A stretch of DNA of 36,286 bases from Bryobacterales bacterium (lineage in GTDB: Bacteria; Acidobacteriota; Terriglobia; Bryobacterales; UBA6623). Numbering within the stretch: position 1 is the stretch's first letter; the number at the start of each line of letters is the position of its first letter. The notes beneath the pieces were generated by a model. It was given only the letters and a program-made list of their open reading frames with translations, was not told the origin of the DNA and did not search any database. The DNA lies in assembly GCA_028819235.1 (NCBI GenBank), contig JAPPMC010000161.1, positions 1 through 36,286 of the forward strand, read 5' to 3'. Of the stretch, positions 1 to 7,913 are shown one piece after another. The position numbers were made by a program, and so were the translations under genes.

Positions 1-99
1 TGCCACACGAGGGGTGCCGTTGTCAAGTCCCGGTTATGGGGCATGGGCAGCCTGCGCCACGGCCTCGAGCTGCGCGTAGTAGTACGACTTTCTCGCCAT
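1..99 (-). pseudogene. Possible 5' end of a broken E1 beta subunit gene
   Basis: A start codon at 99 lies 19 bases downstream of the E1 alpha stop and has a strong GGAGG ribosome site six to seven bases before it, so translation very likely begins here. The peptide opens MARKSYYYAQLEAVAQA and then meets TAA at 34-36 after only 21 codons. An E1 beta subunit is what normally follows E1 alpha, and its N-terminus (lysine, aromatic, then a helix) is compatible with this start. In another frame the sequence continues MPHNRDLTTAPLVW to the window edge without a stop, so a frameshift in the gene or assembly could explain the early stop. The beta subunit identity is an inference from position; the remaining gene lies outside the window. 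Confidence 0.35.
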
Positions 100-118
100 G
101 GTTCCTCCGTTCCCGCCC

Positions 119-1426
119 CTACGTCGAGACCACTCCCTTGCGGTTGTAGAACTGGCTAGCCAGCACGGGGCCGTCCGCATGAGTGTGTAGCACTCCGGCC
201 TCGGGCTGTGGGTCCCTGCCTGACCTCGCGAATTCGACCGACTCGTCGACCGCTTGCTGGGCTTGCTCCTCGATGGAGTCCAGCTCTGCATCCTCGGCGA
301 TTCCCTTGGCCAGCAGCCAGCGACGGTACCGAGGTATCGGATCGCGGGTCATCCATCCGCGCACCTCTTCGTCCGTGCGATATGGCAGGCCGGTGGCACC
401 CTCTTCTCCTACGCGCGCTCCCGCAAAGCCACTGTGGTCATACCAGCGGTAGGTCATGGCTTCGATGACGCTCGGTCCATTGCCAGCCCGTGCCCACTCC
501 ACCGCTTGCCGGGTCGCGTTGTAGACTGCCGCGATGTCATTCCCGTCCACGAGATGGTGCGGGAGATCAAGGCCCTTTGTAAAGTCCGAGATGTACTTGG
601 TCGGGGACGTGTCGGCCACCGGGATGGACATGTACTGGAAGTTGTTCTCGTTGACGAAGATGACCGGAATGTCGAGATTCTTGCAGCTGCGCACGGCACT
701 GAAGTAGTAGGGCGAGGCCGCCGCACCATCGCCGAAGAAGGCCACGCCCACCTGCTTCGTGCCGCGAATCATGCCTCGCATGGCCGCCCCAGCCGCCATG
801 TAAAAGCTCGCACCGACGATTCCGTTCATGCCCATGATGCCCTTGGACATGTCGGTGATGTGCATGGAACCGCCGTAGCCCTTGTTGTAGCCGGACTCCT
901 TGAAGAAGATCTCGGCGGACATGAGGTTCAGGTCGCCCCCCTTGGCGATCAGGTGACCGTGGCCGCGGTGCGTACTGGCGATGTAGTCGTCTTCGTTGAG
1001 GGCGCCCATGACGCCAACGGCCACTGCCTCCTCGCCGACATAGGTGTGGAAGGATCCGTAGAGACCGTCCTCGCCCGACAGGAAGAGGTCCTTCATCGTG
1101 GTCTCCCACTTACGGCTGGTGGCCATGAGGCGGTAGAACTCGAGCAGCTTCTGCTTCGGCTCGGAGGAGAGTGTGTCCGAGTCAGCCCCTCGCGTCGGAA
1201 TCTCTTCCGCCGGAAGGAACTGCAGTGCGTATCCCGGTCTCCACTCCTTGCTGCCGCCGGGGCCCGCTGTCGCCAGGCGCACGCTCTTGCGGAACTCCGC
1301 TCCCGAGATGCCGCTGGTCCGCGACATACCATCCCCGCATGAGGTGATGACCGTCGCTGTAGCGCCGGCAGCCCCCATGCTCTTCAATAGCGCTCTTCGA
1401 TTGATCCTGCCGCCGCGATCCTGCAT
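119..1426 (-). CDS. TPP-dependent 2-oxoacid/acetoin-type dehydrogenase E1 component, alpha subunit, with Tat-like N-terminus
   Basis: The protein (435 aa) matches the E1 alpha family that decarboxylates 2-oxo acids or acetoin with thiamine pyrophosphate. The TPP motif is seen as GDG at residues 232-234 followed about 30 residues later by NENN, and upstream blocks THRGHGH and GYGGSMH are typical of the family. I chose the ATG at 1426 because GAGGGTG stands about six bases before it; a longer frame begins at 1498. With this start the N-terminus has two arginines at residues 10-11, a hydrophobic run, and Cys30 in ITSC, which resembles a Tat signal with a lipobox. This is odd because E1 alpha subunits are cytoplasmic. 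The core enzyme call is firm; the exact substrate and true location are not known. Confidence 0.88.
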   Translation of the reverse strand: MQDRGGRINRRALLKSMGAAGATATVITSCGDGMSRTSGISGAEFRKSVRLATAGPGGSKEWRPGYALQFLPAEEIPTRGADSDTLSSEPKQKLLEFYRLMATSRKWETTMKDLFLSGEDGLYGSFHTYVGEEAVAVGVMGALNEDDYIASTHRGHGHLIAKGGDLNLMSAEIFFKESGYNKGYGGSMHITDMSKGIMGMNGIVGASFYMAAGAAMRGMIRGTKQVGVAFFGDGAAASPYYFSAVRSCKNLDIPVIFVNENNFQYMSIPVADTSPTKYISDFTKGLDLPHHLVDGNDIAAVYNATRQAVEWARAGNGPSVIEAMTYRWYDHSGFAGARVGEEGATGLPYRTDEEVRGWMTRDPIPRYRRWLLAKGIAEDAELDSIEEQAQQAVDESVEFARSGRDPQPEAGVLHTHADGPVLASQFYNRKGVVST

Positions 1427-1713
1427 TCGTTTCACCCTCGTAGGCTTACCGGGGCCGGACATCGGCCCGACTCGGAGACACTGGCAGTCTAGCGACACCG
1501 ACGTTGCGGTGCAACTGAGACCGCCGCCGAGCGGGATCGCAACGGTCGGAAACCGAGGAGACTTGGTCGGGCCATGCTCGCTACGCCCGCGCGACTTCGT
1601 GCGACCGGGCCACGCTCGACTTGTCCAAGAACGTACAATCCATAGGCTGCTGTGCGTGCTCCATCTTCATCTAGGGGGGGCCGTGCGCAGCTGACGAGAT
1701 AGGGGGCCGTTAC
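1427..1713. other. Divergent intergenic region
   Basis: This 287-base stretch separates the leftward E1 alpha gene from the rightward serine hydrolase gene and must hold both promoters. I see no convincing coding frame, tRNA or clear -35/-10 pair. An AGGGGG ribosome site sits at its right end, a few bases before the ATG at 1714. Confidence 0.5.
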
Positions 1714-2931
1714 ATGGTGCGCAACCCGCAGATTCGGAGCCGCGGGGTTCAACTCCCGGCGTTGGTGCTGTTCCTCGGCTTTTCGCTGCAGGCCTCCCAC
1801 TCGCTCCCGACGGGCTCTCCCGAGTCTGTCGGTATGTCCGCCTCGCGTCTCGTACGGATTGACGGCTGGCTGCAAGGACTGGTCGAGGCCCGCGAGGCTG
1901 CCGGCTTCGTAACGCTCGTGTCCCGGCGCGGCACTGTCGTCCACCACCGCGCAACCGGCCGGCTCGGGATGTCGGTCAGCGATCCAATGCCTCTGGATGC
2001 GCTCTTCGACGTCGCCTCGATGACCAAGCCGCTGACCGCGGTCGTGGCCTTGACCCTCTTTGAGGAGGGCAGGATCACCCTGACGGATCCCGTGGGCGAG
2101 CACATCCCAGAATTCCTGGAACCGAAGGTTCAGCGGGAGACCGGAACGCTCGAGCCCGCCGCGGGCAGGATGCTCGTGAGACACCTCTTCACGCACACCT
2201 CGGGAGTGCGCGATCCGCGCAGCCGCCAAGAGACCTACTCGTTTCCCTCCATGGACGTGTACGTCCGCGAGTTTGCCAGGCTGCCCCTGCAGGCTGAGCC
2301 GGGTTCAACTTGGATCTACGGTGATTCGCTGGACGTGCTGGGCCACTTGGCGGAGCGTGTCACCGGGAAGCGGCTGGACGAGCTGCTCGCGGCGCGGATT
2401 CTGGAACCGCTGGGGATGCGGGACACGCACTACTGGCCGCCCGACTCCAAGCGAGGGCGCCGTGCGCTCTTGGTCGTTGAGGGCAAGGACGATCCGACCC
2501 GAGAATCGCGCGAGCCTCCAGAGGCCGGAAGGCGCAAGAGCTTCATCTCTGGTGCCAGCGGCCTGCACACCACCGCGGCGGACTATTGGCGATTCTGCCA
2601 GATGCTGCTCAACGGAGGCGATCTCGGTGCTCGCCGGGTCCTCGGTCCTCGGACGGTCTCGCTGCTCGCCGAGGATCACTTGGAGGAGGGCACTCGATAC
2701 CAGCCCGGCCTTGGATATGGGTTGGGCGTGGCAGTCGTGAAGGCACGGGCCCGCTCGGGTCTGCCGTACTCGGACGGCTCGTACTACTGGGGAGGGTCGC
2801 AAGGGACCCTGTTCTGGATCGATCCTGCCGAAGAGCTGATCGGCATCCTGATGGTCCAGGCCAGGCCGAGCGGCGCGCTCAGACTGCGCCAGAAGTTCGG
2901 GGCACTGGTCTACTCCTCGATCATCCAGTAG
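1714..2931 (+). CDS. Secreted serine hydrolase, beta-lactamase (class C/esterase EstB-like) family
   Basis: The 405-residue protein has the fold signature of the PF00144 beta-lactamase family: SMTK at residues 102-105 holds the catalytic serine and lysine, Tyr202 in YGDS is in the place of the YxN tyrosine, and a GGSQGT block about 40 residues before the end stands where the KTG-like motif falls. Residues 1-30 look like a signal peptide, so it probably acts in the periplasm. Proteins like this are usually esterases, D-amino peptidases or of unknown substrate, and nothing here indicates antibiotic resistance. The start is supported by AGGGGG upstream. A weak hairpin follows the stop. Confidence 0.85.
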   Translation: MVRNPQIRSRGVQLPALVLFLGFSLQASHSLPTGSPESVGMSASRLVRIDGWLQGLVEAREAAGFVTLVSRRGTVVHHRATGRLGMSVSDPMPLDALFDVASMTKPLTAVVALTLFEEGRITLTDPVGEHIPEFLEPKVQRETGTLEPAAGRMLVRHLFTHTSGVRDPRSRQETYSFPSMDVYVREFARLPLQAEPGSTWIYGDSLDVLGHLAERVTGKRLDELLAARILEPLGMRDTHYWPPDSKRGRRALLVVEGKDDPTRESREPPEAGRRKSFISGASGLHTTAADYWRFCQMLLNGGDLGARRVLGPRTVSLLAEDHLEEGTRYQPGLGYGLGVAVVKARARSGLPYSDGSYYWGGSQGTLFWIDPAEELIGILMVQARPSGALRLRQKFGALVYSSIIQ

Positions 2932-2933
2932 TC

Positions 2934-2954
2934 GGTTCCCTCAGGGCGGGAGCC
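2934..2954 (+). terminator. Possible weak terminator hairpin
   Basis: GGTTCCC (2934-2940) can pair with GGGAGCC (2948-2954), with one G-T wobble and a seven-base loop. CTCTTT follows, which is a poor U-tract. It stands directly after the serine hydrolase stop and before the sulfatase start. Confidence 0.3.
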
Positions 2955-2984
2955 CTCTTTCCCGCGGACTAGAATACGGGGCTG

Positions 2985-4418
2985 ATGCCCGATTCGCGGC
3001 CCAACATCATCCTCATCATCACGGACCAGCAGCGCTTCGACACGATTTCCGCGCTTGGGTACGGGCACATGGACACCCCCAACCTGGACCGCCTTGCCCG
3101 GGAGGGCGTCTCGTTCACCAACTGCTTCGTCCCGGCCGCCTCGTGCGCCCCATGCAGGGCGAGCCTGTTCACCGGCCAGTACCCGCACTCGCACGGCGTG
3201 CTGCGGAACGGGGACCGCTGGCGACACTGCTGGGTCGATCTCCTGCAGCGCTCGGGGTACAACACCATCAACGTCGGCAAGATGCACACCTTCCCGTACA
3301 ACGAGCTGTTCGGCTTCCGGCAGCGCTACACGGTGGAGAACAAGGACCGTCATCTCGAGGGCCGCTACTTCTTCGACGAGTGGGACAAGGCGCTCAAGGC
3401 CCGCGGGCTGAAGAAGCCCGGACGGCTCTCGTATCGTTCCCTGCCGGACTACAGGGATCGTCTGGGTGCGTTCGAGTGGCCCATCGACGAGGACATGCAC
3501 CCGGACACGTTTGTGGGCAACACCGCCACTTGGTGGCTGGAGAGCTATCCCCGGACGGAGCCGCTGTTCCTCGAGATCGGGTTTCCCGGGCCGCACCCGC
3601 CTTACGACCCGCCCACCCGATACTCCGATCCCTACATGGTCAAGGACCTGCCCTTGCTCGAGGTCACTGAGGAGGAGCTAGACGGACAGCCCGAAGCCTA
3701 CAGGGGAATGATCGAACACAACTGCCAGGTGGACCATGACTCGGTCGTGCACCAGTGGCACCCTTCCCGCTCGGCGCGGCACCGGCAGCGCGCATACTAC
3801 TGCGGCAATGTCACCCTCATCGATGAGCAGGTTGGCCGCATTATGCGGTCGTTGGAATCGCGGGGCTATCTGGAAGACTCTGTGGTGATCTTCACGTCGG
3901 ACCATGGCGACTGCCTGACGGACCACGGGCACAGCCAGAAGTGGACGATGTACGACGCGGTCACCAGAGTGCCCATGATCGTCTGGTCGCCTCGCCGCTT
4001 CACCGGCGGGCGGAGGCTGGACGGGCTGTGCTCGTTCCTGGATCTGGGCCCGACGATATTGGAGCTCGCGCGCCTGAAGCCACCCTCGCGGATGGAAGCG
4101 GACTCGCTCCTGCCAGCACTCTCCGGCAAGCGCTGGGAGGGCAGGGAACAGGTCTACTGCGAGGCCGCCCGGGACGTCAACTTCACCACAAACGACTTTC
4201 AGACAATGATCCGGACCCGTCGCTGGAAGCTGGTGCATTTCCTCGACGCACCGGACGGCCAGCTCTTCAATCTGGAAAAGGACCCCGATGAGGTGCGCAA
4301 CCTGTGGGGGGACCCAGCCAGCCAAGACAAGAAGCGCCAGCTGCTAGATGCTCTGCTGACCTGGCGGATCCGGAGCCAGGTGGACCACGCCGGTTGGGAG
4401 TTCGAGTACCTGAAGTGA
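2985..4418 (+). CDS. Sulfatase (alkaline phosphatase superfamily)
   Basis: The 477-aa protein begins with RPNIILIITDQQR, in which Asp14 and neighbours bind the metal, and carries CAPCR at residues 54-58, matching the CxPxR motif whose first cysteine is converted to formylglycine. A later FTSDHGD block supplies further metal ligands. It should hydrolyse a sulfate ester of a sugar, aryl or choline-like compound. No signal peptide is visible at the chosen start, and no other start in frame adds one, so it may be cytoplasmic, which is unusual for polysaccharide sulfatases. No formylglycine-generating enzyme is in the window. It lies 53 bases after the serine hydrolase on the same strand. Family call is firm; substrate unknown. 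Confidence 0.92.
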   Translation: MPDSRPNIILIITDQQRFDTISALGYGHMDTPNLDRLAREGVSFTNCFVPAASCAPCRASLFTGQYPHSHGVLRNGDRWRHCWVDLLQRSGYNTINVGKMHTFPYNELFGFRQRYTVENKDRHLEGRYFFDEWDKALKARGLKKPGRLSYRSLPDYRDRLGAFEWPIDEDMHPDTFVGNTATWWLESYPRTEPLFLEIGFPGPHPPYDPPTRYSDPYMVKDLPLLEVTEEELDGQPEAYRGMIEHNCQVDHDSVVHQWHPSRSARHRQRAYYCGNVTLIDEQVGRIMRSLESRGYLEDSVVIFTSDHGDCLTDHGHSQKWTMYDAVTRVPMIVWSPRRFTGGRRLDGLCSFLDLGPTILELARLKPPSRMEADSLLPALSGKRWEGREQVYCEAARDVNFTTNDFQTMIRTRRWKLVHFLDAPDGQLFNLEKDPDEVRNLWGDPASQDKKRQLLDALLTWRIRSQVDHAGWEFEYLK

Positions 4419-4573
4419 GGGGTGTTCCTTGGCCGTCCGGCAGGTCCGGCCCGACGATGTTCGAGCAGACCACTGAGGGCCTGAACTGGCCTGCCCGACT
4501 GACAATACTGCCCGGGCCCTAGCTCCTACGAGCGCGAGTGTCGGATTGGGCTGCCCGTCGTAGACTTGGAACG

Positions 4574-5386
4574 ATGGCCGGCCAACTGAACCTCGGGATC
4601 ATCGGAGTCGGCAACCTCGGCGGGGCTTTGGCCGAGGGAGCCCTAGCTGCCGGAGCGGCATCACGAGTCTTGGCCGCCGATCTCGACACAGCCCGGCTGG
4701 AAGAGTTGGCGGAGCGCCTCGGAGATCGCTTCCAACCGAGGCAGGCCGGCCATGTGGCGGGTGGCTCCGATGTGGTCGTAGTCGCCGTCAAGCCACACAT
4801 CGTGCCTTCCGTGCTGCCAGACGTCGACCGTAACTTGCGCGCCGGATGCCCGCTGGTCTCGGTTGCCGCTGGGGTCACGCTCCGAACCATCCAGGCCAGT
4901 CTGCGGCCCGGCTTGCCGGTGGTGAGGGCCATGCCCAATCTGGCCATGCTCGTGCGCGAGAGCGCGACGGCCATGACCGCAAACGATGCGGTGAGTCCGG
5001 AGCAGATGAGGACTGTGGAGTCGGTGTTCAAGGCGGTAGGCAAGGTCTACCAAGTCAGCGAGAGCCAGATGCACGCCGTGACCGGCCTATCGGGAAGCGG
5101 GCCGGCCTATGTCGGCCTGGTTGTCGAGGGCCTTGCGGCCGGTGCCGTGCAGAAGGGGCTGCCGCCCAAATTGGCAATGGCGATGGCGTGCCAGCTGCTG
5201 CAAGGGTCGGCAAGGCTGCTCAGCGAGACCGGCTGGCACCCCGCGGCACTGAAGGACCGCGTGACGACACCGGCTGGCACAACGATCGCAGGGCTCAGGG
5301 AGCTTGAGATCGGCGCCGTCCGAGGGGCCTTGCTCTCCGCCGTTGAAGCGGCCAGCGAGCGTTCGGAAGAACTGGCAGGTCGCTGA
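4574..5386 (+). CDS. proC: Pyrroline-5-carboxylate reductase
   Basis: The protein (270 aa from the ATG at 4574) carries the N-terminal dinucleotide-binding block GIIGVGNLGGALAEG, the AVKPH segment after the second strand, RAMPN near residue 120, and the C-terminal signature around TGLSGSGPAYV and VTTPAGTTIAGL. It catalyses the last step of proline synthesis, reducing 1-pyrroline-5-carboxylate with NAD(P)H in the cytoplasm. Length is typical. A longer frame opens at 4538, but its first 12 residues are not part of the family, so 4574 is preferred. It stands alone between the sulfatase and a tiny ORF, with no other proline genes nearby. Confidence 0.95.
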   Translation: MAGQLNLGIIGVGNLGGALAEGALAAGAASRVLAADLDTARLEELAERLGDRFQPRQAGHVAGGSDVVVVAVKPHIVPSVLPDVDRNLRAGCPLVSVAAGVTLRTIQASLRPGLPVVRAMPNLAMLVRESATAMTANDAVSPEQMRTVESVFKAVGKVYQVSESQMHAVTGLSGSGPAYVGLVVEGLAAGAVQKGLPPKLAMAMACQLLQGSARLLSETGWHPAALKDRVTTPAGTTIAGLRELEIGAVRGALLSAVEAASERSEELAGR

Positions 5387-5683
5387 TCGCCGAATCTGGA
5401 TGCCCATCAGTAGGCGGGCAACTGACAGCTGCAGTTCGGACAGAGCGGACCAGTACGGCAAGATTGCCGAGCCAACGGATAGGGTTGGAGGTGTCGGGGC
5501 AGACGCCGTCGAGGACGAAGGGATTGCGCACGGGGCTGAGGGTGACTTGGACGTGCTGCCGACTAGGAAGACCGTGCCGGGACGATGGAGACGAGCAGGG
5601 CAAGAGTCTGTAGTCTGAGGTAGAGGCTTGGTCCCGCAAGGGCCTGCCTGCGGTCAGGTGATGACTTGAAGGGGGCCGACAGA

Positions 5684-5860
5684 GTGGACGACGAACAGGC
5701 CGAAGCGATGCGGGTGGCAATCCTCGAGGAGGTTGACCGCATGACCGAAGACGAGCTCATGGGCTTCAAGGAATTCCTGGCGACATACCCGGATCGGGCC
5801 AGTGCAGCTGCGCGTCGCGACGCTGCGGCCGCTTCGCCGAGAACGGAAGAGGAGCGCTAG
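5684..5860 (+). CDS. Small acidic/basic hypothetical protein, 58 aa
   Basis: A GTG at 5684 is preceded by AAGGGGG with about eight bases of spacing, giving a 58-residue protein; a TTG six codons upstream is the alternative. The sequence is rich in Glu, Asp and Ala, with a predicted helical stretch around MTEDELMGFKEFLATYP and a charged alanine-rich tail. It has no signal peptide or membrane helix. I do not recognise a family. The strong ribosome site and helix-like composition argue that it is real, but in this GC-rich DNA a chance ORF of this size is possible. Confidence 0.45.
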   Translation: MDDEQAEAMRVAILEEVDRMTEDELMGFKEFLATYPDRASAAARRDAAAASPRTEEER

Positions 5861-6358
5861 AGGCTGCGGGGTGGCGCTCACCGTGCAGAGGCGTGGCATG
5901 CTGATTCTTCCGATCGTCCGGCAGGAGTAGTGCACCAAGACTGGGTGCACGACACCATCTTGCGATCCCGGGTTGGATCCGGCTATGAAGTGGTCTTCGG
6001 ATTGCTTCTGGGTGGACGCGTGCCGGCCCACAGTGACCGCTCAGTAGTGAGGCCAAGCGGCAATTGAACTTTGCCCACACCAGCGGAGGAAATCGCGCAT
6101 CTGGGAAACCTTGGCGTTGAGGAGGCTCGGCTGCGCAATCTGCGCCGGAACGACCCAGCTTCGCGACGGGGCGTCTATTCCTTGGACCCTGCCCGTTGAT
6201 CCAGAACCTTTGCGTAATGCAGCGTAAAGATAATCGGGCACGCCTTTCTGAAGTGTGCTTCAGGTGGCGGTTCCCGCCAGCAGCTCGGTCCCTGAAGCCG
6301 CAGGCTCTGTGCAGGCAGAACTCGCCACGTCCAAGCCGACGGTCGTAGCGGCCAGGGC
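5861..6358. other. Non-coding flank of insertion-sequence remnant
   Basis: About 500 bases with no recognisable gene in either strand. It borders the 3' end of a dead ISKra4-type transposase and probably holds the end of that element and older debris. I could not identify terminal inverted repeats or a target-site duplication by eye. Confidence 0.45.
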
Positions 6359-7493
6359 TCAGACAGCCGTGTCTGGGGCAGGCGTTGCCCGGTCCGCCCA
6401 GAAGTCCTCCAAACGGTTGCTGAGCGCACTGCAGCGCAGGGCGAGGATGGCGTTGGCGCCGTCCAGTGCATGCCCGCACCCTTCATCCGCACCCCGATCG
6501 CAGTCTTGCAGCCCGCCTCAACCACGCCCGAGCCGATGCAAAGGCCCTGTGCCCATAACTCGGGATAGCGCATGCGCTGGCGATGCTGCCTGAAGTACTC
6601 CAAGCCCCGAGCGGCTTCTCCACATCCGGCTGCCTGCAGGCTCAGGGCCCCCAGCAGGATGTCCCGGCGGCCCTGTGTCAGTTCCTCTCAGCGAGCCTCA
6701 GCCCAGTGCCGAATGCGCTGGCGGTCCCCGGCAAAGCACGCCTTGGCCACATTCCAGATCTCTTGCTTGGCGTGGAAGAGGTCGACGATCTCGATCGCGC
6801 CCGGGAATTGCTCGTGGGCCAGCTTCCAGATCCAGGCCGCCCCGTCACCGAACACGCCCCGCCGGCTGGCCTCGCGCCAGACACGCTGGGAAAAGGCCAA
6901 CGGTTCCGGGGCGAAAGGATCGCTGGCGGCGCTTTCGATGGCTCCGGAGTAGGTCACCGAGCCCTGGTCGCGCTGCGGGCGGCTTTCCTCGTCACGGGCC
7001 TCAGCCGTGAACACGACCACCAGCTTCGCCTCGCGCGTGCGGGCGGCCCCGTTCGTCTGCTTGCCCTTGCGCCCGGCGACTTCGCTCTTGCGCACCGGAA
7101 TTCCCGTCCCGTCGACGCCCACGTACATCGTAGGTGCCGCCGGTGGCCGCTCCTGCCCCTCTCCAGGCACGTCGGCCAGCTCGGCCCGCGCCAGCTTGTG
7201 ACCGATCGCTTCGGCCGTGCGCTCGACCTGCTTGGGGATCAGCCGCACTCCCGCCAGGCCCTCCAGCAGGCTGGCTGCGTCGGCGAAGCTGGTCATGGCG
7301 GCTGCCGTGGCGCTCATGCGCTGCACCGCCGGCGGCAGCTTGGTGCGCCGCATGCCCAGGTCCTCGTCCCGCGGAAAGTGCCCCTTGCCGCAAGCGCCGC
7401 AACGATAATAGGCGCGCTGCAGCTCCATCTCGCCCAAGGCTGTGAGAAACGTCTTGGGGCGTCGGCCGGCGTAGCGCGCGGGCCGCGAGCAAT
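6359..7493 (-). pseudogene. ISKra4-family transposase, inactivated and 5'-truncated
   Basis: Reading leftward, the frame runs from RPARYAGRRPKTF near 7480 through a zinc-finger-like YYRCGACGKGHFPRDED, YVGVDGTGIPV, VFGDGAAWIW and GSGVVEAGCK, which contain the three acidic DDE-type catalytic residues of ISKra4-family transposases. Three defects show it is dead. An in-frame TGA at 6688-6690 interrupts WAEAR/EELTQGRRD, probably from a CGA codon. A frameshift near 6460 moves the reading from GMHWT to DGANAILALRC. The 5' part, before RPARYAG, is missing where the sequence joins an IS1595 fragment near 7493. The C-terminus ends at 6359 after FEDFW-like ADRATPAPDTAV. Family membership is recalled from motif layout and is fairly secure. 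Confidence 0.85.
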
Positions 7494-7820
7494 CTCGATG
7501 CCGTTGGTGTGCACGTCGCCCTTGACGTACTCCTGGAGCGAATGCTTGACCGTGTCGTGGTTGAACGGCGGCGTTTCATACGCGGTCGCATCGTCCGTGT
7601 ACACAGTGGCGTTGGGACCGGCGTTGTCCTTGACGAATTCCTGCAAGGTGGCGGCATCGGTGGACGCGGCAACCTTCGCTGCGACCTGCTTGGTGGCGCG
7701 ATCCCTGGCACCCACCACGGCAGTCTTGCCCGCCGCGCCGCGTCCGGTCAGTTCCTTCCGCTTGTGTTTCGGCATGTTCTTGCGCTTGCCGCCGAAATAG
7801 GTCTCGTCCACTTCAGCGGA
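7494..7820 (-). pseudogene. IS1595-family transposase fragment
   Basis: Reading leftward from about 7820, the frame gives VDETYFGGKRKN, then VYTDDATAYE, then HTNGIE, the three catalytic blocks of IS1595 (ISXO2-like) transposases. The normal N-terminal third with its zinc ribbon is absent upstream, and the protein ends exactly after HTNGIE, where a SFWS-type continuation is expected but ISKra4 sequence begins instead. It is therefore cut at both ends. The open frame continues as junk for about 55 codons into the ISKra4 DNA. It lies about 95 bases past the PhoX-like gene stop. Confidence 0.8.
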
Positions 7821-7913
7821 AAGGGATGCTGCGGCTGCCGTCGGGACCGGCCGCGCACTCGCTGGTAGACCGCGTCGGTGCCCGCGGTGGGCAGGCGGCG
7901 CTGTCCGTGCCGC

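Larger units (their letters stand above)
6359..7820 (-). mobile_element. Composite insertion-sequence remnant (ISKra4/IS1595)
   Basis: Two transposase remnants of different families lie head to tail on the same strand with no spacer between them. The join is near 7493. Neither has visible terminal repeats, so this is decayed DNA and not a live transposon. Confidence 0.7.

Noticed and set aside
254..1342. 362-codon plus-strand frame opposite the E1 alpha gene
   Set aside because: GC-rich third-position bias of the real gene keeps the opposite strand open; it has no family motif and the E1 alpha reading is clear.
1714..2931. Antibiotic resistance beta-lactamase
   Set aside because: The SxxK/Tyr layout fits the broad esterase/peptidase branch of the fold; nothing supports drug hydrolysis.
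5304..5618. 104-codon plus-strand frame after proC
   Set aside because: Begins inside proC, has no ribosome site or family-like sequence.
6583..7800. 405-codon plus-strand frame over the insertion-sequence remnants
   Set aside because: It lies antisense to two recognisable transposase frames and has no motifs of its own.
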